Below are positions 49,762-58,618 of a stretch of DNA of 64,000 bases, piece by piece. How positions within the stretch are numbered: position 1 is the first letter of the stretch; each line of letters begins with the position of its first letter. The DNA lies in assembly GCF_026672425.1 (NCBI RefSeq), contig NZ_JAPPRC010000003.1:507001-571000 (forward strand), written 5' to 3'. Under the pieces are notes generated by a model. It did no database searches. It saw only the letters and a program-made list of their open reading frames with translations, and was not told where the DNA came from. The DNA is from Pannonibacter sp. SL95 (GTDB lineage: Bacteria; Pseudomonadota; Alphaproteobacteria; Rhizobiales; Stappiaceae). Position numbers and translations under genes: made by a program.

Positions 49762-52056
49762 ATGCATGAGACCCGGCCATCCCCGGATGAGAACGGCGCT
49801 GACGCCGGCGTTGCGCCTCTTGCACCCTCGGGCGGCGAGGACTGGCGCGAGCGCCGCCGCCGGCGTGGTGAGGCGATCACGACCGACGCGCTGGCTGAAC
49901 TGGCCGAGCGCGGAGGAGCGGCCGCAAGGGGCAGCGCGCTCGCCCTGACCGGCGGCACCGATCCGCTGAAATCCGCGCTTGTCAGCGTGCTCTCGGCCAT
50001 GGCCGTGACGCCGCGGCTTGAGGCCTTCGAGATGGCTGCGGAGACCCGTGACGCGGGCGCACGGCTGCAGGCTGTGCTGGCGCGGCACCAGATGATCTCG
50101 CGCAGTGTCCTGCTGCGGCCGGGCTGGACGCGCCAGCCGGGACCGCCGATGCTCGGCTATCTCGGGCCGGAACGGCGGCCTGTGGCGCTGATCTGCATCA
50201 AGGGGCAGTGGGTGATGCGTGACCGGGGCGTTGCCCGCCCCGTTGCGCGCGACGCCATGGAAGGCAGCGGCGAGGGCGGACTTGCGGCCGATGCGCTGCA
50301 GCTCTATCCGGCGCTGCCCTCCCATCCGCTGCGGTTCCGGGACCTGTTCTTCTTCGGATTTGCGACGCTCGGGGCCGACCGGGTGCGTCTGGTGGCCTTG
50401 ATGCTGGCAGCGGCCTTGCTGGCCATGCTCGTGCCCTATGGCTCCCGCTTCCTGATCAGCAACGCCATTCCCTATGGCGACATCGGGCTGACCGGTGTCA
50501 TCGTCGGCGGGCTGGTGGCGGCGGCACTGGCGCGAACGGTGTTCGAGGCCGGCAAGGCGCTGACCATGTTGCGGTCGGAACTTGGCTTCGAGGGCCGGCT
50601 GCAGCCGGCGCTGCTGCTGCGGCTCCTGCGCATGCCGCCGGCGTTTTTCCGCGCTTTCTCCGTGGGTGACATTACGGACCGTGTGCTGGGTATCCAGAGC
50701 GCGCGCCAGGTGATCACCCAGAGCTTTTCGAGCGCCGCGGCGAGCAGCGTCTTCAGCCTGATCAGTCTCATCCCGATCATGACGGTCGACTGGCGGCTGG
50801 CGCTGCTGGCGCTGGGACTGGCGCTGGTGCTTGGGGCTGCGAATGGTTTCGTCAGCTACCGGGGCCTGTTGCACGAGCGCCGGCGCCTGACCGAGAAAGG
50901 GCGGCTCGACAGCTTCGTCGTGCAGATGCTGATGGGGCTCGGCAAGCTGCGCGCCTCGGCCAGCGAACGCATGGGCTTTGCCCGCTGGGCCAGCCTGTTT
51001 TCGCGCAACATCGGCCATACGGTCGCCGCCGGACGCTGGGCGAACTGGCAGGCGACGCTGGATGCCTTGCTGCCGCAACTGGCGACGCTGACCCTTTATG
51101 CCACCATCGTCTATCTGATGAAGGCGGATGCGCTGAAAGGGGGCACCGCGCCGGCGTTCTCGCTTGCAGACTTCGTCACCGTGACAACGGCCTTCGCGCA
51201 GGTTCTGGGTGCCATCTCGGCGCTGGCGGGAGCGCTGACGCAATCGCTGACGGCCATTCCGCTGATCGAGCGTGCCGAGCCGATCATCTCCGCCGTGCCG
51301 GACACCCCGCCGGTCGACAGCCGTCCGGTGACGCTCGCCGGAGCCATCGATATCCGCAACGTGTCGTTCCGCTACAGCGAGATGGCACCACGCGCGCTCA
51401 GCGAACTGACGGTGAAGATCAACCGGGGCGAATTCGTTGCCATCGTCGGGGCTTCTGGCTCTGGCAAGTCGACGCTGCTGCGCCTGCTCCTGGGCTTTGA
51501 CCGGCCGGAGCTGGGCGACATCTTCTATGACGGGCATTCGCTTAACCGGCTCGACCTGTCGGACCTGCGCCGCCAGATCGGCGTGGTGCTGCAGCATGGC
51601 CGGATCATGGCCGGCAGCATTCACGCCAACATCGCCGGCGAAAGCGGCCTCGGCCTTGATGAGGCGCTGGAGGCGGCGCGGCTGGTGGGGCTGGACCGGG
51701 ATATCGAGCAGATGCCGATGGGCATGCATACGGTGTTGCTCGACGGCGGTGGCACCCTGTCCGGCGGACAGCGGCAACGCATCCTGATCGCGCGGGCGCT
51801 GGTCAGCAAGCCGGCGATCCTGCTGCTCGACGAGGCCACCAGCGCGCTCGACAACCGTACGCAGGCCATCGTCACCGAGACGCTGGCGAACCTGCCCGTC
51901 ACGCGCGTCGTCATCGCGCACCGGCTCAGCACCATCGAGAAGGTGGACCGGATTGTCATGCTGGACCGTGGCCGGGTGGTCGAGACCGGATCATTCACGG
52001 AGCTGATGCAGGCGAACGGGGCGTTTGCCGCCCATGCCCGCCGGCAGCTCGTCTGA
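49762..52056 (+). CDS. NHLP-system ABC exporter subunit without peptidase
   Basis: 764 residues. The first 190 residues hold no C39 catalytic motif; they form a family-specific N-terminal domain typical of the second NHLM ABC protein (LARHQMISRSVLLRPGWTRQPGP and ICIKGQWVMRDR are seen). Then six transmembrane helices and an ATPase with GASGSGKSTLL, LSGGQRQRILIARAL and [12 protein letters not shown]. It probably pairs with the peptidase ABC protein as a heterodimer. Strong full-length gene, 22 bases before the next. Confidence 0.9.
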   Translation: MHETRPSPDENGADAGVAPLAPSGGEDWRERRRRRGEAITTDALAELAERGGAAARGSALALTGGTDPLKSALVSVLSAMAVTPRLEAFEMAAETRDAGARLQAVLARHQMISRSVLLRPGWTRQPGPPMLGYLGPERRPVALICIKGQWVMRDRGVARPVARDAMEGSGEGGLAADALQLYPALPSHPLRFRDLFFFGFATLGADRVRLVALMLAAALLAMLVPYGSRFLISNAIPYGDIGLTGVIVGGLVAAALARTVFEAGKALTMLRSELGFEGRLQPALLLRLLRMPPAFFRAFSVGDITDRVLGIQSARQVITQSFSSAAASSVFSLISLIPIMTVDWRLALLALGLALVLGAANGFVSYRGLLHERRRLTEKGRLDSFVVQMLMGLGKLRASASERMGFARWASLFSRNIGHTVAAGRWANWQATLDALLPQLATLTLYATIVYLMKADALKGGTAPAFSLADFVTVTTAFAQVLGAISALAGALTQSLTAIPLIERAEPIISAVPDTPPVDSRPVTLAGAIDIRNVSFRYSEMAPRALSELTVKINRGEFVAIVGASGSGKSTLLRLLLGFDRPELGDIFYDGHSLNRLDLSDLRRQIGVVLQHGRIMAGSIHANIAGESGLGLDEALEAARLVGLDRDIEQMPMGMHTVLLDGGGTLSGGQRQRILIARALVSKPAILLLDEATSALDNRTQAIVTETLANLPVTRVVIAHRLSTIEKVDRIVMLDRGRVVETGSFTELMQANGAFAAHARRQLV

Positions 52057-52078
52057 GATTTTTTGAGGGAGTTATTTC

Positions 52079-52603
52079 ATGCGCAAGGTGCTTTACATCC
52101 TTGGTCAGCTCGACGATGCGGACATCGCCTGGATGGGGCAGGCCGGCCGGCGGGTGAGCCTCAAGCCGGGCCAGGTGCTGATCGAGGAAGGGCGCGCGAC
52201 GGCGCATCTGTTCATCGTGCTGGACGGGCAGGTGGATGTGCGCGTCAGCGGCGTCGGCGTGGTGGCGAGCCTGTCGAGCGGCGAGATCCTGGGTGAAATG
52301 TCCTTCGTCGACAAAGCGCCGCCCTCGGCAACGGTCGAGGCGGCGCGCGAAACCCGCGTGCTGGCGCTGGAGAAGGCGCTGATCGAGAAGCGCCTCGCCG
52401 AGACACCGGCCTTTGCGGCGCGGTTCTACAAGGCTCTGGCTATATTCCTCGCCGACCGCTTGCGCACGACGACGCTGCGCGGCAAGGGCGGCAGCGCGCC
52501 GGCCGAGGACGAACTGGACGACATGGTGCTGGACGGAGTGTCCATGGCGGGCCTGCGATTCCAGCAGCTCCTGGAAATGCTGGACCGGCCGGAGGCTGTG
52601 TAG
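52079..52603 (+). CDS. Cyclic-nucleotide-binding-like domain protein
   Basis: 174 residues with a single Crp-like beta-barrel (about 10-120) and no DNA-binding domain. The phosphate-binding cassette reads GEMSFVDKAPPSATVEA; the Arg that usually contacts the cyclic phosphate is Pro here, so cyclic-nucleotide binding is uncertain. It lies 22 bases after the NHLP ABC genes. Such domains are known beside or fused to NHLP exporters. With a nucleotide cyclase in the neighbouring operon, it is a possible receiver for that signal. Confidence 0.8.
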   Translation: MRKVLYILGQLDDADIAWMGQAGRRVSLKPGQVLIEEGRATAHLFIVLDGQVDVRVSGVGVVASLSSGEILGEMSFVDKAPPSATVEAARETRVLALEKALIEKRLAETPAFAARFYKALAIFLADRLRTTTLRGKGGSAPAEDELDDMVLDGVSMAGLRFQQLLEMLDRPEAV

Positions 52604-52722
52604 GCCGGGCTGCGGCGCAAAGGCCACAGCCTTGCCGAAACATCGCAAAAACGACATCCGGCGCGGGACAGGGGCAGGTGGCAAGCCTAGAATGATCACC
52701 TTGCCGCAAGCGCGTGGGTCCC

Positions 52723-54453
52723 ATGCTTTCCAGATTTTTTGCCTATTACGCTCCCTATCGGGGGCTGTTTCTTCTCGACTTTGGCTGTGCCGTTGTTGCG
52801 GGGCTGCTGGAGCTGGCCTTCCCGATTGCGGTGACGATGTTTGTCGACCAGCTGCTGCCGCAGCAGAGCGTCTCGCTGATCCTGCTGGCCGGGGCGGGGC
52901 TGTTTGTCATGTATCTCGTGACCGGCGGTCTCAATGCGGTGGTGGTCTATTGGGGGCACATGCTCGGGATCAACATCGAGACCGACATGCGGCGGGTGGC
53001 CTTCGAGCACCTGCAGAAACTGTCGTTCCGCTTCTATGACAACCACAAGACCGGCCATTTGATCGCGCGGATCACCAAGGATCTGGAAGAGATCGGCGAG
53101 GTGGCGCATCACGGGCCGGAAGACCTGTTCATCGCGGTGATGACCTTCCTCGGTGCCTTCGTGCTGATGCTCTGGGTGAATGTGCATCTGGCGCTGATGA
53201 CCGGGCTCATCGTGCCGCTGGTGATGTGGGTGACGAGCCGCTACGGCGGGCAGATGACGCAGAACTGGCGCCGCATCTATGGCCGCATCGGCGACTTCAA
53301 CGTGCGCATCGAGGAGAATGTCGGCGGCATGCGCGCGGTGCAGGCCTTTGCCAACGAGGCGCATGAAAAGCGCCTGTTCGAGGCGGACAACCAGAAGTAC
53401 CGCAGCACCAAGCTCGATGCCTACAAGATCATGGCCGCCTCGACGACGCTCAGCTACATGAGCATGCGCATCGTGCAGCTTCTTGTCATGCTGGCGGGCA
53501 GCTATCTGGTGCTGCGCGGCGAGCTGACCTATGGCGGCTTCGTCGGCTTCCTGCTGCTGGTCAATGTGTTCTTCCGGCCGATCGAGAAGATCAATTCGGT
53601 GATTGAGACCTATCCGAAGGGCATCGCCGGGTTCCGCCGCTATCTCGACCTGATCGGCACCGCTCCGGACATCACCGATGCCCCGACGGCCCGTGTCGCC
53701 CCGCCGCTGAAGGGCGACATCCGTTTCGAGGATGTCTCGTTCGGCTATTCCGGCGCCAATTCCGGCGAAAGGGCGGTGCTCAGCCATGTGAACCTGGAGA
53801 TCCGTGCCGGACAGACCATCGCCTTTGTCGGGCCGTCGGGGGCCGGCAAGACAACGCTGTTGTCCTTGCTGCCGCGCTTCTATGAGCCGACACAGGGGGC
53901 CATCCTTGTCGATGGCACGGACATCCGCGACTACACCATGACGTCCCTGCGCAGCCAGATTGGCATCGTGCAGCAGGACGTGTTCCTGTTCGGCGGCTCG
54001 ATCCGCGAGAACATCGCCTATGGGCGGCTCGGGGCGAGCGAGCACGAGATCTGGGATGCGGCCCGGCGGGCGCATCTGGCGGACCTCATCACCTCGATGC
54101 CGGACGGGCTCGACACGATCATCGGCGAGCGCGGGGTGAAGCTCTCCGGCGGCCAGAAGCAGCGCCTGTCGATCGCACGGATCTTCCTCAAGAACCCGCC
54201 GATCCTGATCCTGGACGAGGCGACCTCGGCGCTGGACAGCCAGACGGAACGGGAGATCCAGCGTTCCCTCGCCAGCCTGTCGCATGGGCGCACGACGCTG
54301 GTGATCGCCCACCGGCTCGCCACCATCCGCAACGCCGACCGCATCGTCGTGGTGGCCGAGGGCGGCATCGCCGAGAGCGGCACCCATGCCGAGCTGGTGG
54401 CACGCGGCGGCCTCTATGCCGACCTGCACGCGGCCCAGACGCTGGACGCGTGA
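52723..54453 (+). CDS. MsbA-like ABC exporter (half-transporter)
   Basis: 576 residues. Six transmembrane helices (about 10-300) and an ATPase domain with GPSGAGKTTLLSLL, signature [14 protein letters not shown] and [12 protein letters not shown]. It resembles lipid/multidrug half-transporters (MsbA, YwjA) rather than NHLM proteins, and has no peptidase. It follows the cyclic-nucleotide-binding gene by about 120 bases. Self-immunity to a secreted peptide or lipid/lipopeptide export would fit the context. A GTG at 52714 is an alternative start. Confidence 0.85.
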   Translation: MLSRFFAYYAPYRGLFLLDFGCAVVAGLLELAFPIAVTMFVDQLLPQQSVSLILLAGAGLFVMYLVTGGLNAVVVYWGHMLGINIETDMRRVAFEHLQKLSFRFYDNHKTGHLIARITKDLEEIGEVAHHGPEDLFIAVMTFLGAFVLMLWVNVHLALMTGLIVPLVMWVTSRYGGQMTQNWRRIYGRIGDFNVRIEENVGGMRAVQAFANEAHEKRLFEADNQKYRSTKLDAYKIMAASTTLSYMSMRIVQLLVMLAGSYLVLRGELTYGGFVGFLLLVNVFFRPIEKINSVIETYPKGIAGFRRYLDLIGTAPDITDAPTARVAPPLKGDIRFEDVSFGYSGANSGERAVLSHVNLEIRAGQTIAFVGPSGAGKTTLLSLLPRFYEPTQGAILVDGTDIRDYTMTSLRSQIGIVQQDVFLFGGSIRENIAYGRLGASEHEIWDAARRAHLADLITSMPDGLDTIIGERGVKLSGGQKQRLSIARIFLKNPPILILDEATSALDSQTEREIQRSLASLSHGRTTLVIAHRLATIRNADRIVVVAEGGIAESGTHAELVARGGLYADLHAAQTLDA

Positions 54454-54458
54454 AGCTG

Positions 54459-55190
54459 TCATTCGGCGGGATGAAACTGCTCGATGATGATTTCCTCCGC
54501 CAGCGCATCCAGCGGTGCGCCGAAGCTGGTCAGGGTCGTGAACCATGCCCGTTCGCCATCACCGCTGTTCAGGATGACCTTGAGCAGCACCGACGGGGTA
54601 ACACCGGGCGCAGCAGGGACAAGCCCTCCAGCCCCCGGCGCTGCAAGAGCCTGGCGCAGTTTCTGCGCAACCGGAGCATTGGAGCCATGCAAGCGCGCCC
54701 CTTCACGCAGCCGATGCAGAAAATAGTTGGCGACGGCATCCCAGTTCACGATCATCTGGCGGATCGGGCCGGGCTGGAACACGGGGTCGACCAAATTGGC
54801 ACCCGGTACAGCCCCCGCAGCGTCCATCAATGCCGTGGCTGATGTGTTGGCGTCGAGGATCGTGAACAGTCCGTCCAGTACGAATGCGGGATAGGGGTCG
54901 TGCGTTGTCAGAATCAACCTAGCGGCGCGGCGCAGCTCGCAAAGCTCGGTCGAGTCCCATCTGCTTTCGCCAAAACGGGGCATGTAGCCCGCAGCAATCA
55001 GCACAGCGTTTCGTTCTCGAAGCGGCAATCCTAGCGCCTCGACCAGTCGCAATACCATGTCTGGGCTGGGACGCGAGCGTCCGGTTTCAAGAAATGACAC
55101 ATGCCGGGCCGACACATCAGCCGCCAGCGCCAGATCCAGCTGGCTCATTCCGCGTTCAGCGCGCCAGCGCTTCAGGATGGGTCCGATCAT
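54459..55190 (-). CDS. XRE-family transcriptional regulator with MmyB-like ligand domain
   Basis: 243 residues. The Cro/C1 helix-turn-helix lies at the N-terminus (RGMSQLDLALAADVSARHVSFLETGRSRPS), followed by the longer MmyB-type domain (DPYPAFVLDGLFTILDANTSA) that is thought to bind a lipid or other small ligand. The start at 55190 has GGAGG just upstream. It ends 5 bases from the ABC exporter gene on the other strand and is divergent from a small membrane-protein gene, which it probably controls through the palindrome at 55238. Confidence 0.85.
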   Translation of the reverse strand: MIGPILKRWRAERGMSQLDLALAADVSARHVSFLETGRSRPSPDMVLRLVEALGLPLRERNAVLIAAGYMPRFGESRWDSTELCELRRAARLILTTHDPYPAFVLDGLFTILDANTSATALMDAAGAVPGANLVDPVFQPGPIRQMIVNWDAVANYFLHRLREGARLHGSNAPVAQKLRQALAAPGAGGLVPAAPGVTPSVLLKVILNSGDGERAWFTTLTSFGAPLDALAEEIIIEQFHPAE

Positions 55191-55237
55191 CTTGCCTCCG
55201 TCACCTAACTTCATAGGTCGCGTGCCGGGATAGATCC

Positions 55238-55254
55238 ATTACCTCACAGGTAAT
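55238..55254. promoter_or_regulatory. Perfect 17-base palindrome, candidate XRE operator
   Basis: ATTACCT-CAC-AGGTAAT lies between the divergent XRE gene (start 55190) and membrane protein gene (start 55314). A related half-site, TCACCTAAC, occurs at 55201-55209. Confidence 0.6.
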
Positions 55255-55313
55255 TGCTGTTGCTACCTCGGGGTCGCATCCTGAACGCGTTTAATTGTGA
55301 CAAGGAGAAAACC

Positions 55314-55709
55314 ATGAGCGAGCAAGCATTGGTCCGGGCGTCCCGCCCGGGCGCCATCTACGTCGTCGACACGGTGCTGGCAGCTGCGTCGAGTGTGTTG
55401 CTTATTTTCGCCTCCGGGTCTTTGACACAGCTTTTGGGCTGGTCATTTGCCCCCTCGGTCCTGGTCTGGATCGGCGTGATGCTGCTCCCTTGGGCTGCGT
55501 TCAATCTCTGGAGCAGCCGTCATATCGAATTGCCCCGCTGGGCGAACATGCTGCATATCATCGGCGACGCGGGCTGGGTTCTGGCCTCGGCAGGCATAAT
55601 TGCCCTGCAGTTCGACTGGCTCAGCGGAACCGGCCTGGTGTTGATCAGTGCGCAAATGCTGCTGGTCGTCGCTGTCTTTGTCCTGAAGCGGCAGGCCCGG
55701 CAAATGTAA
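55314..55709 (+). CDS. Small four-helix membrane protein of unknown function
   Basis: 131 residues with four predicted membrane helices (about 15-37, 48-68, 78-97 and 102-125) and a basic C-terminus KRQARQM. AAGGAG lies eight bases before the ATG. No family recognised. It is divergent from the XRE/MmyB regulator, with a shared palindromic operator region, so it is the likely regulated partner. Monocistronic; the next gene faces it tail-to-tail. Confidence 0.75.
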   Translation: MSEQALVRASRPGAIYVVDTVLAAASSVLLIFASGSLTQLLGWSFAPSVLVWIGVMLLPWAAFNLWSSRHIELPRWANMLHIIGDAGWVLASAGIIALQFDWLSGTGLVLISAQMLLVVAVFVLKRQARQM

Positions 55710-55775
55710 CCCGTAACCGGCAATGACAGAATGGTCACGCCCCCGGGCCGGATTGTCTGGACCGGGAGCGTTGCT

Positions 55776-57272
55776 TTACGGCCGGATGATCGCCTCGGCC
55801 TCGATTTCCACCTTGTAGTCGCCGATCAGGCGGGCGACGGCGAGGAGGGTGTTGGCGGGCTTGATCTCGCCGAAGACGCGGCCATGGGCCCGCGACACCG
55901 GCAAGGCATCCTCCGGGTCAGTGAGATAGACGCGGGTGCGGACCACGTCCTCGGCGCTGGCGCCGAGCGCGGTCAGGGCCGACTGGATCTTGTCGAGGAT
56001 ATAGGTGGTCTGGGCGGCGGCATCCTGCGGGGCGACGGGGCGGCTGGCGCCGGCCGTGGCCGTGGTGCCGGAGACGAGGATGCGGTCGCCGATGCGCTGG
56101 GCGCGGCAATAGCCGGCGATGTCCTCCCACTCCGAGCCGGTCAGCACGCGCAAGCCGCCGGGGCGGTGCGGCGTCAGTTCCGTGGTGCTGGCGCGCGGCA
56201 TCTCGCTGAGGTGATGGCTGAGATCCCCCGAGGCGGTGAGGAAGGGGGGCTTGCGGTACTCATCACCGCAGTCGCCCGGCACGGGCTGTGTCGCGGCAAA
56301 GGCCGCCTCCAGGCGGGCGTGATCCTCCGCGTCCAGCCTGAAGCCGAAGAGCTTGAGGTTGTCGGCGGTGTGCATGGCCTCGCCGAGGCGTGCGCCGATG
56401 ATGACGCCGGCGACTGCCGTCTGCTCGAGGACCCAGCGGGTGGCGACGTTGGAAATCGAGACGCCGTGCTTCGTGGCGATGGCGCCGGCGGCCGCAAGGA
56501 TGCCTTGGAAGGCAGTCCAGCCACCGATGGTGTCGATGAAGCGCTTGTACTTCATCTTGCTCCAGTCCTCGATGTCGTGCGGCTCCGGCTGGCCAAGCCA
56601 GCGGCTGGACAGGAAGCCGCCGCAGAGCGTGCCATAGGCCAGCAGATGCACGCCGTGGGCGCTGCAAACCTCGGCGAGCTGGCCTGCCGCGCGCCGGTCC
56701 ACCAGCGAGAAGGAGACCTGGTTGGTGGCAAGCGGAATGCCGTCGGCCAATGCCAGGTGCAGGTGGGCGGCATCGAAGTTGGTGACGCCGATCTCGCGGA
56801 TCAGTCCCTCGGACCGCAGGCGCGTCAGCTCGTGCAGGGCGTCGAGCCAGCCCGGATGCTCGAAGCTCCACCAGTGGAACTGCAGCAGGTCGATGCAGTC
56901 GGTGCCGAGGCGCGCCAGCCGCTCCTCGACGCCCGCGCGCACCACGTCGGCGGTCATCGGGCCGGGTTCGGGGCACCATTTGGTGAAGGCAAGCGGCCGG
57001 TCGGCGCGGCCGTCTGCACAGCGCGACAGCAGGCGGCCGGTGATCAGCTCGGAGGTGCCGTAATGGTCGGCCATGTCGAAGGTGGTGAAGCCGTCGCGGA
57101 CATAGGCCTCCAGCCAGTCCGCGCCCAGATCGGGGTCGATCGGGCCGGACTTGCGTTCGATGTCGGCCACCTGCCACAGGCCCGTGAGGGCGCGGCTGAT
57201 CTCCAGCCCCGGAGCCAGCGGGAAACGGTCGGGACGAGCGGGCGTGAGCGGTGAAGCCGGGTGACGTGTCAT
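55776..57272 (-). CDS. Aldo/keto reductase - RidA fusion protein
   Basis: 498 residues. The N-terminal 350 residues are an aldo/keto reductase: catalytic Asp and Tyr in DMADHYGTSE, Lys in LAFTKWCP, His in LLQFHWWS and the NADP-binding IIGARLGEA. The C-terminal 130 residues (from about 375) are a RidA/YjgF domain (ILVSGTTATAG, TYILDKIQSALTALGASAEDVVRTRVYLTDPED) with the conserved Arg. RidA hydrolyses reactive imines or enamines, so the fusion could reduce a carbonyl and clear an imine in one route. It belongs with the GntR and second aldo/keto reductase next door. Confidence 0.9.
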   Translation of the reverse strand: MTRHPASPLTPARPDRFPLAPGLEISRALTGLWQVADIERKSGPIDPDLGADWLEAYVRDGFTTFDMADHYGTSELITGRLLSRCADGRADRPLAFTKWCPEPGPMTADVVRAGVEERLARLGTDCIDLLQFHWWSFEHPGWLDALHELTRLRSEGLIREIGVTNFDAAHLHLALADGIPLATNQVSFSLVDRRAAGQLAEVCSAHGVHLLAYGTLCGGFLSSRWLGQPEPHDIEDWSKMKYKRFIDTIGGWTAFQGILAAAGAIATKHGVSISNVATRWVLEQTAVAGVIIGARLGEAMHTADNLKLFGFRLDAEDHARLEAAFAATQPVPGDCGDEYRKPPFLTASGDLSHHLSEMPRASTTELTPHRPGGLRVLTGSEWEDIAGYCRAQRIGDRILVSGTTATAGASRPVAPQDAAAQTTYILDKIQSALTALGASAEDVVRTRVYLTDPEDALPVSRAHGRVFGEIKPANTLLAVARLIGDYKVEIEAEAIIRP

Positions 57273-57332
57273 GAAATGTCTCTTGTGGCGATGTCGAAAA
57301 CGGCGAAGGGAAAGGGTCAGCCTCTCAAACGG

Positions 57333-57986
57333 TCAGGCTGTCGGCACCAGCACGCGGAAGCTGCGCTCGATGTCATTGGCGAGTGCGGCATGTGCGGCGG
57401 CCCGGTCGCCGGACTTCAGGGCGGCGATGATCTCCTGGTGATGCTTGTGCTCCGGCATGCGCAGGGCTTCCTCATGCTTGATGATGAGGTTGAGATAGGC
57501 GCCGTACTGGAGCCAGAGCGCTTCGACGAGCGGCAGCAGCACCTCGGACTCGCTGGCGCGGTAGAGCGTGAAGTGGAAATCGTAGTTCTGCTGCAAGTCG
57601 GGGCCGGTGATCCCGGGGTCCGAGTGCGTGGTCAGGACCGTCTCCATCGCGGCGATGGTCTCGGGGCTCATGCGGTCCATGGCGAGATCGAGCACGAGGG
57701 CTTCGAGCGCCAGCCGCGCCTGCTTAAGATCCTGCATGCGGCGTGCATCAAAGGCGGGCACCTGCAGGGTGCGGCTCGGCGTGTCGATGAGCGCGCCCTC
57801 GGCCACGAGACGGCGGACGGCCTCGCGCACCGGGGTCATCGAGGTGCCGAGCTGTTCGGCCAGATCGCGCAGGCTGACCGTGTCGCCGGGGGCGAACTCG
57901 CCTCGTGTAAAGGCGTCGCGCAGCGCGAAATAGACGTTCTCCCTGAGTTTTGACTGGTCGATCCTCGCGATGCGCGGTGCGCTCAT
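57333..57986 (-). CDS. GntR/FadR-family (FCD domain) transcriptional regulator
   Basis: 217 residues. An N-terminal winged helix (VSLRDLAEQLGTSMTPVREAVRRLVAEGAL) and a C-terminal FCD ligand domain with the metal-binding pattern (D..H near YDFHFTLYRASES and later HKHHQEIIAALKSGD). Such regulators repress catabolic operons until a carboxylated metabolite binds. It is divergent from the TIGR04076-like gene and the operon behind it, and transcribed toward the AKR-RidA gene. A candidate operator is at 58121-58133. Confidence 0.9.
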   Translation of the reverse strand: MSAPRIARIDQSKLRENVYFALRDAFTRGEFAPGDTVSLRDLAEQLGTSMTPVREAVRRLVAEGALIDTPSRTLQVPAFDARRMQDLKQARLALEALVLDLAMDRMSPETIAAMETVLTTHSDPGITGPDLQQNYDFHFTLYRASESEVLLPLVEALWLQYGAYLNLIIKHEEALRMPEHKHHQEIIAALKSGDRAAAHAALANDIERSFRVLVPTA

Positions 57987-58087
57987 GTGCTGCTCCCCGA
58001 ATGTCTCGCCCGGCTGCCGGTTTGCCTCGGTTCAGGGCCGGTACAGCCACCGGCTGACCTGCCTGAAGTTTAACCATGCGCGGTCGA

Positions 58088-58133
58088 TTGACAATCTCAA
58101 GATCCCGTACCTAAGATCAAATATCACAGATAT
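58088..58133 (+). promoter_or_regulatory. Promoter with candidate GntR operator
   Basis: A sigma-70-like promoter: -35 TTGACA (58088-58093), an 18-base spacer, -10 TAAGAT (58112-58117). The perfect palindrome ATATC-ACA-GATAT (58121-58133) sits where transcription would begin, a natural place for repression by the divergent GntR protein. It drives the operon from 58163 onward. Confidence 0.6.
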
Positions 58134-58162
58134 CCGGACGCCGATAGGGGAGGGCTCACGGA

Positions 58163-58618
58163 GTGGCCGACAGCAAGGCAGGGGCAGCTGGGGATGCGGA
58201 GCGCGGGGCCATGCAGGCAGGAGCCGAACCGGCTCGGGCGGCAGCCGACGACGGCTTCTGGCTCTATGACCTGAAGGTCGAGACGGTCCTGGACGGCCGC
58301 ACGCCGGTTTGCCGCCACATCGAGGGCGAGAGTTTCCGCGTCGAGGGCGAGGCGCTGGTGTTCGAGCCCGGGCAGCGCGTGTCGATGTATGCGCTTGCGG
58401 CCGTGCTGCCGCTGTTGCCGGCCAAGCAGCGCGAGACCTCGCCGCATGACTGGATGTCGACGGACGCGGAAGTGGCCTGTCCCGATCCCCATTGCGGCGG
58501 CCGTTTCCGGATCACCCGGACGGGCAAGCGCCGGTTCAGCCACAGCGAGACCACCGGCCTGCCGGAGGCGCGCGACACACCCTACTGGAAGAAGGCCGAG
58601 GGAGGCCCTGACGAATGA
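58163..58618 (+). CDS. TIGR04076-like protein
   Basis: 151 residues. FWLYDLKVETVLDGRTPVCRH, the middle MYALAAVLPLLPAKQR, and DWMSTDAEVACPDPHCGGRF with its Cys pair fit what I recall of the TIGR04076 family, whose function is not defined. The N-terminal 28 residues look disordered, and the GTG start is not certain. It is the first gene of an operon with an aldo/keto reductase and a branched-chain-amino-acid-type importer, so a catabolic role is likely. Overlaps the next gene by 4 bases. Confidence 0.65.
   Translation: MADSKAGAAGDAERGAMQAGAEPARAAADDGFWLYDLKVETVLDGRTPVCRHIEGESFRVEGEALVFEPGQRVSMYALAAVLPLLPAKQRETSPHDWMSTDAEVACPDPHCGGRFRITRTGKRRFSHSETTGLPEARDTPYWKKAEGGPDE

Noticed and set aside
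47515-51921. A 1468-codon open frame on the minus strand
   Set aside because: It is antisense to the HlyD and NHLP ABC genes, has low-complexity His/Arg/Gln-rich composition and no domains. Long antisense frames are expected in high-GC DNA.
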